A stretch of DNA of 64,000 bases from G963662905 sp963676725 (GTDB lineage Bacteria > Bacteroidota > Bacteroidia > Bacteroidales > WRLA01), in contig OY781463.1 of the NCBI GenBank assembly GCA_963676725.1, positions 3,100,001 through 3,164,000 of the forward strand, given 5' to 3'. Under the pieces are notes generated by a model, which worked only from the letters and a program-made list of their open reading frames with translations, had not been told where the DNA came from and ran no database searches. Every line of letters begins with the position of its first letter. Positions within the stretch are counted from its first letter, which is position 1. Positions 27,651-36,363 of this stretch are shown here, piece by piece. The translations under genes were made by a program, and so were the position numbers.

Positions 27651-27701
27651 TTTATTTCAATTTTGGTTTAAAACTATATGACGCATTAGCTATGCTATTC
27701 G

Positions 27702-28769
27702 TTACATTTTTAATTCAACAGAGCCAAATTCTGATTCAATATTCACTTTTGCATTTATGCCGTTATGGTTTCCTATTTCCCCGGAGATATATTCAGAGTA
27801 GCTATCGACATTATGCTCTAATATTTTCAAAAAACCTTTTGGATAGGTAAAGGAGCCGTGTTTCCCCTCAAAAATAAAGGAAAAGGCTGCCTTATTATTA
27901 AAATTCAGACGCACATCGCCATAAGAATTTTCGATATCCAGCCCTGAAAAACCGGAGGAAACCTCCCTAATTGTCACAGAGCCATAATTTTGTTCGATTT
28001 CAGCAGAAACAATCAATTTCCTAATTTCCAAATCACCCATACTTGATTCAATTACAGCTGTTTGTACTTCACCAACAAAGACTCCCCCGCCCTTAAATTC
28101 ACCATTTAAATCGGTACATTTTTCCAATGTAACAGAACCATATTTACTTTCGATACTCACATTTCGGGCTTCAAAAATATTCAATGCAGAATACTGGTTT
28201 TCAACCATGATGTCCTTTGTTTTTTGAATTCGGGCCGCTTCTGCATAAGACAACTCAAGGTTCACAGACTCGCCGCTTATTTCCTCTGCTGAGAGCGATC
28301 CATATTTCAATTCTAAGCTAAAATTTCCGGTGATTTTTGCCACATTAATACTGCCATACTTATGCTCAATCAACATAGAAACTGTAGTAGGCACTCGGAT
28401 AATAATATCTACGCTTATTTCGTAATGATCATTGGCCTTATTAAAAAAGTCTTCCAAATCTGTAGTTAAGGACACATAATCGAGGCTTGCATCCACAACG
28501 ATATCAACCATTTCCAGCAATTTCACTGCTTCCTTTTCATTTTTTGCAGCCACCTTAGAAATAACTTCAATAGAAATTTTATTTTCTTCCCAATTAAGAA
28601 GGGACAATTCTCCAAATTTGCTATCAATTTCAATTGTAGCTTTGGGGTTAATATTATGAAGTTCGGTAAATGTTCTCGTTTTCTTCACCTGAGGCGCACC
28701 AAAGCTGATTGCAGCGCATAGCAGTAGGAGCATCATTCCCGTTAGGCTTTTCATTTGTGTAGTTTTCAT
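27702..28769 (-). CDS. DUF4097-type beta-strand-repeat envelope protein
   Basis: 355 residues. Signal peptide MKTTQMKSLTGMMLLLLCAA then repeats of the form K-Y/F-G-S/E-hydrophobic (SKFGELSLLN, HKYGSINVA, LKYGSLSAE, SKYGSVTLE, QNYGSVTIR, NSYGDVRLN, SEFGSVELK). This matches DUF4097/DUF4098 solenoids. Two possible ATGs (28769, 28754). Three bases separate it from the putative anti-sigma gene, so it is in the same operon. It may be a load or effector of the sigma response; function unknown. Confidence 0.75.
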   Translation of the reverse strand: MKTTQMKSLTGMMLLLLCAAISFGAPQVKKTRTFTELHNINPKATIEIDSKFGELSLLNWEENKISIEVISKVAAKNEKEAVKLLEMVDIVVDASLDYVSLTTDLEDFFNKANDHYEISVDIIIRVPTTVSMLIEHKYGSINVAKITGNFSLELKYGSLSAEEISGESVNLELSYAEAARIQKTKDIMVENQYSALNIFEARNVSIESKYGSVTLEKCTDLNGEFKGGGVFVGEVQTAVIESSMGDLEIRKLIVSAEIEQNYGSVTIREVSSGFSGLDIENSYGDVRLNFNNKAAFSFIFEGKHGSFTYPKGFLKILEHNVDSYSEYISGEIGNHNGINAKVNIESEFGSVELKM

Positions 28770-28772
28770 AAT

Positions 28773-29306
28773 TTATCTCCTTTTCATTTGTTTATTATCT
28801 AATTCTATAAAAACATGGTCAAGCATTTCGGACATCATCCGGTAATTGCTGATCAGTGCAGTAAAGAGCCTATCATCGAGGGAGGTCTCTTTATAATCAT
28901 TTTCCAGCATGCTGATATTCTTTTTCATCTCTGCCACCTCCATAATCGCCTCATTTTTAATTCTTAGCGTTACAGAATCTGTAACAGTAATGGAAGCCAC
29001 TTTTTGTTCTTTAACATCGACCATCCTCTGGTAGTATTGTCGAGCCTGAATGTATTCTGCGGGATATTCTGACGCTCCATTTGCATAATGATTTTCAAAA
29101 AGTATTGCAGAAGGAACAATCAAGATAAAAACAACCACTGCCACTTTTAAGAGCCTATGCCATTGAAAAATATGGAGCTTCTTCCGTTCTTCGGATTGAG
29201 CTTGCTTCAGTCTTCGGGAAAAGCGCTGCTCATGCCCCTCTTTGGGCTCCAAATCATCAAAGAAGGTTCTGTTTTCTTTTATTTTTGATTCAATATTATA
29301 CATCAT
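28773..29306 (-). CDS. Putative membrane anti-sigma factor
   Basis: 177 residues, start at either of two adjacent ATGs (29306 or 29303). An N-terminal cytoplasmic region (~1-47) with FEPKEGHEQRF-like acidic/basic pattern (LEPKEGHEQRF), one transmembrane helix (~50-68) and a C-terminal extracytoplasmic helical region. The layout and its position just after an ECF sigma gene (10 bp) fit a transmembrane anti-sigma factor that holds the sigma factor until a signal; no zinc-binding H-x3-C-x2-C motif is visible. Naming is from context. Confidence 0.6.
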   Translation of the reverse strand: MMYNIESKIKENRTFFDDLEPKEGHEQRFSRRLKQAQSEERKKLHIFQWHRLLKVAVVVFILIVPSAILFENHYANGASEYPAEYIQARQYYQRMVDVKEQKVASITVTDSVTLRIKNEAIMEVAEMKKNISMLENDYKETSLDDRLFTALISNYRMMSEMLDHVFIELDNKQMKRR

Positions 29307-29315
29307 TCTCCTTTC

Positions 29316-29888
29316 TTAATTTGGGACAAACATTTTTAAAACAGACTGCTCAGAGAGTATCCTTAAAAGCTTCTTTTTGGCCCGTGAGTAGCGCGTTCGT
29401 GACAGGCTATAGCTTATTCCAAGAATCTGTGATATCTCCTCATGGTCATAACCTTCGATCAAAAACAGTGATAGAATGACACGATACTGATCAGGAAGCT
29501 TTTGGATAGCAAGCCGGATTTCTTCAAGGCGATAGTTCACATATTCCGAATACTGCACATCATCATCGGCCATCAAATCAGGTATCTCTGCATCAAAATC
29601 AATAAAACCGGGTCGTGAACGAACTGCATCTATAGATTTATTGATTGCAATTTTTTTTATCCAGGCACCAAAACTCACTTCTCCTTTATACTGCTCTATA
29701 TGTTCAAAAGCGCTTAAAAAAGTTTCCTGCATCACATCTTCTGCTTCAAAAGAATTTGCCAATATCCGGTAAGAAATACTATATACAGCTTTATAATAGA
29801 GCCTGTAAAGCTTCATGGGAGCAGCTTCATCTCCTCTGCGACATGCCTCAATTAATGGCTGATGGATATTTGTAACTTCCTTTTCCAA
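29316..29888 (-). CDS. ECF-type RNA polymerase sigma factor
   Basis: About 190 residues. Region 2 has LYRLYYKAVYSISYRIL and EAEDVMQETFLSAF; region 4 has LPDQYRVILSLFLIEGYDHEEISQILGIS with a helix-turn-helix. It redirects RNA polymerase to a stress- or envelope-response regulon. The frame stays open to 30113, but all ATG codons lie far upstream in sequence with no sigma homology, so I place the start at TTG 29886-29888 (ATT 29894 is also possible). Normal ECF length results. Next genes are the putative anti-sigma and envelope proteins, implying autoregulation. Confidence 0.82.
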   Translation of the reverse strand: MEKEVTNIHQPLIEACRRGDEAAPMKLYRLYYKAVYSISYRILANSFEAEDVMQETFLSAFEHIEQYKGEVSFGAWIKKIAINKSIDAVRSRPGFIDFDAEIPDLMADDDVQYSEYVNYRLEEIRLAIQKLPDQYRVILSLFLIEGYDHEEISQILGISYSLSRTRYSRAKKKLLRILSEQSVLKMFVPN

Positions 29889-29984
29889 AGCAATTTCTTT
29901 TATTAAAAGACTATAGAATAAAATAAATGTTACAGTTTCACGAAAATATAATACAGGTGGCCTAAAAAACTCACAAAAAAAATA

Positions 29985-29992
29985 TAATTTTG
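29985..29992 (+). promoter_or_regulatory. -7 box (TAATTTTG) ahead of the NTF2-like/HK gene
   Basis: Exact TAnnTTTG on the plus strand 53 bases before ATG 30046; no TTG at the -33 spacing. In the divergent region with the sigma gene. Confidence 0.35.
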
Positions 29993-30045
29993 TATAGCGG
30001 AAATTATATGTTTCTATATATACTAAAACAATAGAGGTTACAAAC

Positions 30046-31254
30046 ATGCAAATAAAAGCCATATCTGATGAACTGTTAAAAGCTTTCGATGAATATCTAA
30101 ATGCTTTATCCAACAGAAATTTTCAGGGTACAATTGCATGCTTTAGCGAACGTATCAGTGGTTTTGGAAGCGGTTTAGACGAATATGCCCACAATCTTAC
30201 AGAAGCTAAGGATATGTACAAAAGGGAATTTGACCAGGCTCCCGATCCGATAAAATTTGTCCCTCATTGGAAGAAAACAAACGCCTTTAATACCGATGCC
30301 GGAGTAGTTTATGCCTTATGTGATATTCATTTGGAACTGGAAGGGCATCCATTTATTTTTGAGAATGTTAGGCTAAGCACAGTATTTAGCAAAAAAAATA
30401 AGCTTTGGAAACTAGAGCATCTTCACCTGAGCATGCCAACCGGAAGACAGGATGAAGGGGAAAGCGTTCCACTACAAGAGCTGGAGAAACGCAACAGTTT
30501 CCTTGAAAAAACAGTAGAGGAACGTACTAATATATTGCGCCAGCAACAAATTGAATTGGAGAAACACATCGAAACAAAAAATCGCCTCTTTTCAATTATT
30601 GCCCATGACCTAAAAAGCCCCTTTAATTCTTTGATTGGACTCTCTGAATTACTAATTATTGGCATTGATGAGATCAGCAAAAAAGAAACCCTGAAGCAAA
30701 TCAGCTATATCAACGACAGTTCGCGCTCACTTTACCGAGTTGTAGAAAATATGCTCGATTGGGCACGGAGTGAATCAGGGCAAATCGAACTCCATCCGCA
30801 AAGCTTTCCATTGAAAAAACTTATTTATGAAAATATTGAGCTCTATCAGGCAGATATCTCAAAAAAGAATATTACGCTAAACCTAAGCAATAATATTGAA
30901 TGTATCGTCTTTGGAGATTATGCCATCATCGGTATTCTTTTCAGAAACATCCTGTATAATGCAATCAAATTTAGTTTCCCTGACGGAGTCATCTTACTCA
31001 ATGCCTTCAAAAAAAACAAGGAAACCCATATAACTGTTCAAGATTTTGGCATTGGAATGGACCAAGAACAAATCGAAAGTGTGAAGAATGGAAATTCTTT
31101 AGAATCACAACCCGGAACCATGCATGAAAAAGGAACCGGTCTTGGCTTGACAAGCTGCATGAGACTGATCAAAGTACATCAGGGGAAATTACTAATCAAC
31201 AGCGAGAAAGGGAAAGGAACCCTTATTGAAATAGTATTCCCTGAAACGGTATAG
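30046..31254 (+). CDS. NTF2/SnoaL-like domain fused to histidine kinase
   Basis: 402 residues. Residues ~5-140 form an NTF2/SnoaL-like cone (LNALSNRNFQGTIACFSE, VVYALCDIHLELEGHPFIF, NVRLSTVFSKKNKLWKLEHLH), a small-molecule pocket fold. A coiled coil (~150-180) leads to HisKA with IIAHDLKSPFNS (His187) and HATPase_c (NILYNAIKFS, DFGIGMD, GTGLGLT). No membrane helix, so a cytoplasmic sensor in which the NTF2-like pocket probably detects a ligand. No partner response regulator is next to it. A 157-bp gap separates it from the divergent sigma gene. Confidence 0.82.
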   Translation: MQIKAISDELLKAFDEYLNALSNRNFQGTIACFSERISGFGSGLDEYAHNLTEAKDMYKREFDQAPDPIKFVPHWKKTNAFNTDAGVVYALCDIHLELEGHPFIFENVRLSTVFSKKNKLWKLEHLHLSMPTGRQDEGESVPLQELEKRNSFLEKTVEERTNILRQQQIELEKHIETKNRLFSIIAHDLKSPFNSLIGLSELLIIGIDEISKKETLKQISYINDSSRSLYRVVENMLDWARSESGQIELHPQSFPLKKLIYENIELYQADISKKNITLNLSNNIECIVFGDYAIIGILFRNILYNAIKFSFPDGVILLNAFKKNKETHITVQDFGIGMDQEQIESVKNGNSLESQPGTMHEKGTGLGLTSCMRLIKVHQGKLLINSEKGKGTLIEIVFPETV

Positions 31255-31374
31255 ATCCATTCAAAAGTTTTATATATTCAGAGAACAACTGATAACTAGT
31301 ATTTTAGTTCGTTTATCGATATCCCATCGGCAAACTCCTCATACACTAACTTGAGTCGTAAAAACGGATTAAAA

Positions 31375-31446
31375 TAAAAAAACGGCTATCTGCTCTATCG
31401 ATATAAATATGCAAGCACAACGCATACCGAATTGGCAAATAGCCGC
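31375..31446 (-). terminator. Long-loop terminator after the DUF349 gene
   Basis: On the minus strand CGGCTATTTGC pairs with GCAGATAGCCG (one mismatch) across a ~40-base loop, followed by a seven-T tract. It lies 20 bases after the DUF349 stop. Confidence 0.55.
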
Positions 31447-31466
31447 TTATAGAAATTGAAGAACAA

Positions 31467-33560
31467 TTATTTCTGTTCTTGGCGCATATATTTCACTTTT
31501 GCGATCATCAAATTCAATTCTTTTTTAGCGGCTTCAATTTTCTTCTCAAATTCCACTTTTAAAAGATTTGCATTTTTAGAGTTAGCAAGGAATCCAATAT
31601 TATTTTCCCAAAGGTTTATATCTTCCTGCATTTTCGTGATCTTACCATTCAGGAAACTGATCTCCTTATGAATTAGGCGCGAAGCTTCAGGTTTATTTTT
31701 AAAGCCATCTACTTTTTCTTTAAAGTCCATAGAGCTCATTTCAATAGAAGAAATATTGAGCTTAGCCATTTGCTCGTTGACAGCTTTTCTGTATTCGGCA
31801 ATTACTTTATCCTTTTCAGAGAAGGGCACATGGCCTAATTTCATCCATTCACGCTGAAATTCTTTTAAAGTATTGAGGTTTTCCGATTTATCGCCGGAGT
31901 ATTCAAAGGTTTCAATTTTATTTATGAGAGCCTTTTTTGCTTCAAGATTCTCTTTTTCTGTGCCATGAATGCCTTTAAAATGCTGTTCTTTTGAATTAAA
32001 AAAGGCATCACAGGCAGCCCTAAAGCGTTTCCAGATTTTATCGGAATGTTTTTTAGGCACAGGACCTATTTTCTTCCATTCTTCCTGAAGTTTAATAAGC
32101 CTACTGGTTGTTTGTTTCCAATCAGTATTCTCTTGCATTGCTTCGGCCTGATTTACCAGATCAAGTTTCAGATTATAGTTATTAATCTGTTGGTCTTTAA
32201 TTTTAGAGAAATATTCTTTTTTATTTTGGAAGAAAGCATCAAGCGATGATTTAAAACGCTCCCATACTTCATCATTGACTTTTCTTGGGGCAGGGCCAAC
32301 GCTTTTCCAGATTTTAAGCAATTCATTAACCTGATCTGTAGCTTTTTGCCACTGCTTAATGCTATCAACATTTTCTGTAAGCACTTGCTCTACTTTTTCA
32401 CATAAAGCTAATTTCGCCTCATAATTACCGGTTAATTCCTCATGAAGTTTTTCATAATGTTCGCGGCGTCTTTGGTTAATTTGGTCGGTAGTCGCTTTAA
32501 AGCGATCCCAAATTTCATCTTTTTTATCTTGAGGAACCGGTCCTATTTCTTTCCATTCCTGATGGTATTGTTGTAGACTTTTAAAAGACTTATTGATTGA
32601 ATTTTCCAGAAGGAGTTCTTCTGCTTTTTCACATAATTCGATTTTATTTTCCAGATTCTTTTTAAGGTCAAGGTCTTTAAGCTCTTTGCTTATTTTTACC
32701 TTATCAAAGAATTTTTCAACAAGAAAGTGGTAGTTAGCCCATAAGTTACTTACTTCACTCTTAGGAACCATTCCAATATCTTTCCACTGCTCCTGAAGTT
32801 CCTTAAAATTATCATAAGTAGCTTTCAGAGTTTCATCAGAATTGATAAGCTCGCGGAGTTTTTCAAGAATTTCATTTTTCTTGTTTAAATTATCTTGTTT
32901 CAGTTGCTCTTGCTGGGCAAGATAATTTACTTTCTTTTCACGATAGAGGGCAAAAGTGGCTTTAAAGCGCTCGTCCTGCTCATCGTCTTCTTGTTTATAC
33001 GCCTCTTTATCACCACCTTCTTGCAAGAAGAGTGAATATTTTTCCTGACGTTCTTTTTTTGTTTTATCGATAAAAGCGACCTTAATCAACGCCACTTTTG
33101 ATTTTATTTTCTGGAGATCTTCTTTATCAATTAATTCCTGCAGTCTATCTACAAGTTCAGATCTATTGAGCGCACCGATCGATTCTTCTTTTATGAGTCC
33201 CTCAATATCCTCTTCTGTCTCCTCCTCATCATCATCCTGATCATCAGAATCTTCAGTAAGCAGCTCTTGTTCAGAACCGAGTTTTTCGTGTACTTCCTGT
33301 TCTGCTACCGGGGTGGCAACTTCAGGAGCATCTTTTACTTCGTTTACTATTACCTCCTCTTGTTCAGGAGCATCAGTTTTGGTTTCGCCCACAGGATTCT
33401 GAATCTCTGTGCCTAATTCATTTGGGTTTTTTGTTTCCATTTCGGATTCATTGTTTGTTTCACTTTTCGCATTTTTTAAGGTTTCTTGAGAAACCGGATT
33501 CTCGGCCTGAATCTTTTGTTCTGGATTAGGCTCCTGATTCGTTAGCTTTTTATCTTCCAT
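31467..33560 (-). CDS. DUF349 repeat protein
   Basis: 697 residues. A low-complexity acidic N-terminus (~1-130, many Glu/Pro/Gln, an acidic run of Asp and Glu near 110) precedes five DUF349 helical repeats, each with W-K-x-I/V-G-x-V/A-P and D-x-x-W-x-R-F (WKDIGMVPKS, WKEIGPVPQD, WKSVGPAPRK, WKKIGPVPKK, WMKLGHVPFS). Charged, helical, no signal: cytoplasmic, perhaps a chromosome- or RNA-associated scaffold. Function is not established. A -7 box lies at 33667-33674. Confidence 0.85.
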   Translation of the reverse strand: MEDKKLTNQEPNPEQKIQAENPVSQETLKNAKSETNNESEMETKNPNELGTEIQNPVGETKTDAPEQEEVIVNEVKDAPEVATPVAEQEVHEKLGSEQELLTEDSDDQDDDEEETEEDIEGLIKEESIGALNRSELVDRLQELIDKEDLQKIKSKVALIKVAFIDKTKKERQEKYSLFLQEGGDKEAYKQEDDEQDERFKATFALYREKKVNYLAQQEQLKQDNLNKKNEILEKLRELINSDETLKATYDNFKELQEQWKDIGMVPKSEVSNLWANYHFLVEKFFDKVKISKELKDLDLKKNLENKIELCEKAEELLLENSINKSFKSLQQYHQEWKEIGPVPQDKKDEIWDRFKATTDQINQRRREHYEKLHEELTGNYEAKLALCEKVEQVLTENVDSIKQWQKATDQVNELLKIWKSVGPAPRKVNDEVWERFKSSLDAFFQNKKEYFSKIKDQQINNYNLKLDLVNQAEAMQENTDWKQTTSRLIKLQEEWKKIGPVPKKHSDKIWKRFRAACDAFFNSKEQHFKGIHGTEKENLEAKKALINKIETFEYSGDKSENLNTLKEFQREWMKLGHVPFSEKDKVIAEYRKAVNEQMAKLNISSIEMSSMDFKEKVDGFKNKPEASRLIHKEISFLNGKITKMQEDINLWENNIGFLANSKNANLLKVEFEKKIEAAKKELNLMIAKVKYMRQEQK

Positions 33561-33666
33561 TGGAATAAAAAGAAAGGTTAGTACTTGGAATTAATTATTT
33601 TTGATAATCGTATTATATGTTGAGACCCACTAGTCTGATTTTTAGTATCTAATATTTTCAGGACTG

Positions 33667-33674
33667 CAAAAATA
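33667..33674 (-). promoter_or_regulatory. -7 box (TATTTTTG) upstream of the DUF349 gene
   Basis: Exact TAnnTTTG on the minus strand, 107 bases before ATG 33560; no suitable -33 element seen, so a weak call. Confidence 0.35.
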
Positions 33675-33736
33675 ACAATAATCCCTTTGCAGCCTAATTT
33701 TCAAGGCAATTTTACGCAATTGTGACTGATTAGAAT

Positions 33737-33773
33737 AAAAATAAGCCCAGATTTCTCCTTTCCGGGCTTATTT
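33737..33773 (-). terminator. Intrinsic terminator after the aminotransferase gene
   Basis: AAATAAGCCC (33738-33747 region) pairs with GGGCTTATTT (33764-33773); on the minus strand the stem is followed by TTTTTATT. Eight bases after the stop. Confidence 0.75.
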
Positions 33774-33781
33774 ATCCTGAT

Positions 33782-34978
33782 TTATTTTTTTCCCGGATAT
33801 ACTTTTAAAGCCTCGGACAATACCTTCATCGATCCTTTCAGGTCTTCGACATTCAGCACATAACTAATACGCACTTCGTCTTTACCGGCTCCCGGTGTTG
33901 CATAGAACCCTGTGGCAGGTGCAAGCATTACTGTTTGATTTTCATAATTATAATCTTCGAGAAGCCATTGACAGAATACATCTGAATCATCGATTGGGAG
34001 ACGAGCAACTACATAAAAAGCTCCCTTTGGGTTCGGGCAAAAAGCACCTTCCATTTTATTGATTTCTTCCACGACAACATTTCTACGCTTCAGGTATTCG
34101 TCCATAACGTCTTTGAAATATGCATCCGGGGTTTGAAGGGCTGCTTCAGCAGCAATTTGACCAAATGAAGGAGGGCTTAATCGTGCTTGCGCAAACTTCA
34201 TTGCAGTAGCCATTAGTTCTTTATTTCTGGATATCATGGCGCCAATACGGAAACCACAAGCGCTATATCTTTTTGATACAGAATCAATTAATATCACATT
34301 ATCCTCAATTCCTTCCAGATTCATCACGCTGTGATGCTCTTCACCATCATAGCAAAACTCTCTATAAACCTCATCGGCATAGAGATATAAATCATATTTA
34401 AGCACCAACTGACGTAGCACTTCAATTTCTTCTTTTGAATAGAGATAACCGGTTGGATTATTGGGGTTACACACCATTATTCCTTTGGTTTTTGGAGTAA
34501 TCACCTTTTCAAACTCGCTGATAGGTGGTAGTGCAAAACCGTTTTCAATACTGGATGGAATCGGTTTAACAACAATGCCTGCATTTACTGCAAAGCCGTT
34601 ATAATTTGCATAGAAAGGTTCAGGGATAATAATCTCATCACCAGGGTCCATTGTAGACTGGAATGCAAACAGAATTGCTTCAGAAGCCCCGGCAGCAATA
34701 ATGATTTGGTCAGCTGATATAGAAATGCCAACGCTTTCATAATATTGAACAAGTTTCTCACGATAAGAAACATTGCCGGCTGAATGACTATAGGCCACAA
34801 CCTTTTCATTATAATTCCTGATAGCCTCCATGGCTACATCTGGTGTAGGAATATCGGGCTGACCAATATTCAGGTGAAATACTTTCACACCACGTTTCTT
34901 TGCTGCTTCGGCATAAGGAACCAGCTTACGAATGGGAGAAGAAGGCATCATGCTGCCTTTTAATGAAATCTTTGGCAT
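33782..34978 (-). CDS. Class I/II PLP-dependent aminotransferase (AspC-like)
   Basis: 398 residues, family length. It moves an amino group between an amino acid and a 2-oxo acid with pyridoxal phosphate. Landmarks: LNIGQPDIPTPD near the N-terminus, CNPNNPTGYLYS, YADEVYREF, and the PLP lysine in DSVSKRYSACGFR, with VRISYV near the C-terminus for the substrate-carboxylate arginine. Amino acid specificity cannot be assigned. Monocistronic with its own terminator at 33737-33773; the hairpin at 35030-35056 insulates it from the upstream gene. Confidence 0.9.
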   Translation of the reverse strand: MPKISLKGSMMPSSPIRKLVPYAEAAKKRGVKVFHLNIGQPDIPTPDVAMEAIRNYNEKVVAYSHSAGNVSYREKLVQYYESVGISISADQIIIAAGASEAILFAFQSTMDPGDEIIIPEPFYANYNGFAVNAGIVVKPIPSSIENGFALPPISEFEKVITPKTKGIMVCNPNNPTGYLYSKEEIEVLRQLVLKYDLYLYADEVYREFCYDGEEHHSVMNLEGIEDNVILIDSVSKRYSACGFRIGAMISRNKELMATAMKFAQARLSPPSFGQIAAEAALQTPDAYFKDVMDEYLKRRNVVVEEINKMEGAFCPNPKGAFYVVARLPIDDSDVFCQWLLEDYNYENQTVMLAPATGFYATPGAGKDEVRISYVLNVEDLKGSMKVLSEALKVYPGKK

Positions 34979-35029
34979 ATCTCGTTGATTTATATAACAA
35001 CAAAAACAGGTAAGTAAATATTATGAATA

Positions 35030-35056
35030 AAAAATCCCGGCAAAAAGCCGGGACAA
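35030..35056 (-). terminator. Terminator after the second DUF1573 gene
   Basis: Perfect TCCCGGC / GCCGGGA stem (35035-35041, 35047-35053) with an AAAAA loop and a six-T tract on the minus strand. It lies 46 bases after the DUF1573 stop. Confidence 0.85.
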
Positions 35057-35101
35057 AATTTCAAAAATTTTAAATAGTAACCAAATACTTTTTGAAATCA
35101 T

Positions 35102-35563
35102 TTATTTCACGCTTCCCGTAGCTTGATTTTTTTGTGGCAGGGCGTCCTCAGGAGGATTAATCACCTTCCCTTTAATACGCAAAACTACAGGCGAATTTTT
35201 GGCATTAGAATAGACAGTGATACTTTTGTTGATCACTCCTAAGCGATTTGTCGCATACTTCACATAAATTGTGTCGTTTTGACCGGGTAAAATTGGATTG
35301 CGGGGCCATTTAGGAACCGTACAACCACAAGAACTCTTCACATTGGAAAGAATTAAGGGCTCTTTTCCATTGTTTGTAAATGCGAAATAACTTTTCCCAT
35401 CACCATTCTTATAAATAGTACCATAATCCCAAACCGGGGTACCATTTACAGCCAATGCTTCATCAAAAGTAATTTCCGGGGCCGTTTTGTTTTCTGCAGT
35501 CCCTTGTGCAAATAGCACAGTGCTGAATAATGCAGCAGTCAGAATAAAAACCAAACGTTTCAT
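35102..35563 (-). CDS. DUF1573 secreted protein
   Basis: 153 residues from ATG 35561-35563; an ATG at 35605 would add 14 residues ahead of the signal. Cleavable signal peptide ending LFAQ, then one DUF1573 domain (VWDYGTIYKNGDGKSYFAFTN, SSCGCTVPKWP, KSITVYSNAK). It is paralogous to the lipoprotein at 1722-2195 but not lipidated. Preceded by a good promoter at 35690-35721 and a 5' leader of about 120 bases. Role unknown. Confidence 0.82.
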   Translation of the reverse strand: MKRLVFILTAALFSTVLFAQGTAENKTAPEITFDEALAVNGTPVWDYGTIYKNGDGKSYFAFTNNGKEPLILSNVKSSCGCTVPKWPRNPILPGQNDTIYVKYATNRLGVINKSITVYSNAKNSPVVLRIKGKVINPPEDALPQKNQATGSVK

Positions 35564-35689
35564 AAAATGTTGTTTAAAATTGCTGAACAGAAGCATTATC
35601 ATCAAATCAAACAGAACAAGCTGTTCGTGGTTCTCATGAAAATATGCTTCATTTCAAATTAGTAAAATATAAACTTCAAAAGTCCTCGG

Positions 35690-35721
35690 CAAATGTAGCA
35701 AAACTGTTTGATAAAAATCAA
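35690..35721 (-). promoter_or_regulatory. Complete Bacteroidota promoter of the second DUF1573 gene
   Basis: Minus strand: TTG (35719-35721), 21-base spacer, TACATTTG (35690-35697). Both elements match the phylum's sigma pattern. Start of transcription would be near 35683, about 120 bases before the ATG. Confidence 0.6.
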
Positions 35722-35825
35722 GCTGCTTTGCCTCAGATTTATTAATCGACAAAAAATCATGCAAAAAATATGCCTTTCATGCCTTAATTTTCATACATTA
35801 GCACAACACAAAATAAAAAAATAAA

Positions 35826-36332
35826 ATGAACATCTTTAAAATCATCTCTTATTTACTGATAATCATATTCATGTATTCGTGCAAACCAACCGATAACAAC
35901 AAAAATGCAAGCAAACCCCAAATACATCAGTTTGCACAAGCTGCCATAACGATTTATAAGACCAAATCGGACTACAGCAAGTTGGTTCCAATCACACTAA
36001 ACGCACAAAAAAATAAAATAATTTCCTATCCCGCAGTTAGTGACATCAGAAGGGCACAACAGCCAATAATTCTCGATTCAGGTTTTTTACTCGACAAAAG
36101 GGGGATTGGTCCGAATTCCGTATTTTTGGACTATACCTATGAAACATATTCATCACTTCAGGAAACCCCTTCAAGCGATACGCTAATGGCGCATATAAAA
36201 ATTACAGATCCTTTTGACGTGATTTATCGTTGCGACCGCAAAAAAGTCCCAAACAATGATCCGGAAAACTTTATAAACAATCTTATCAGAGAAAACGAAC
36301 TCGAGAGTATCTGCGAAAAAATCTATCCTTAA
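35826..36332 (+). CDS. Small lipoprotein of unknown function
   Basis: 168 residues. Lipoprotein signal with MYSC and Cys19. The mature part is polar, with no motif I recognise; a DPFDVIYRCDRKKVP segment near 140 contains one further Cys and another sits near the C-terminus (ESICEKIYP), so a disulfide is possible. 31 bp before the large transporter gene on the same strand, so probably co-transcribed with it and the MscS gene. Periplasmic or outer-membrane location inferred from the lipobox. Confidence 0.65.
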   Translation: MNIFKIISYLLIIIFMYSCKPTDNNKNASKPQIHQFAQAAITIYKTKSDYSKLVPITLNAQKNKIISYPAVSDIRRAQQPIILDSGFLLDKRGIGPNSVFLDYTYETYSSLQETPSSDTLMAHIKITDPFDVIYRCDRKKVPNNDPENFINNLIRENELESICEKIYP

Positions 36333-36363
36333 TCCTTAATCATTTATCAGCAAATAGCTCGCT

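Noticed and set aside
29889..30113. Long N-terminal extension of the sigma factor ORF
   Set aside because: It starts at a TTG inside the divergent kinase gene and encodes hydrophobic sequence with no sigma homology.
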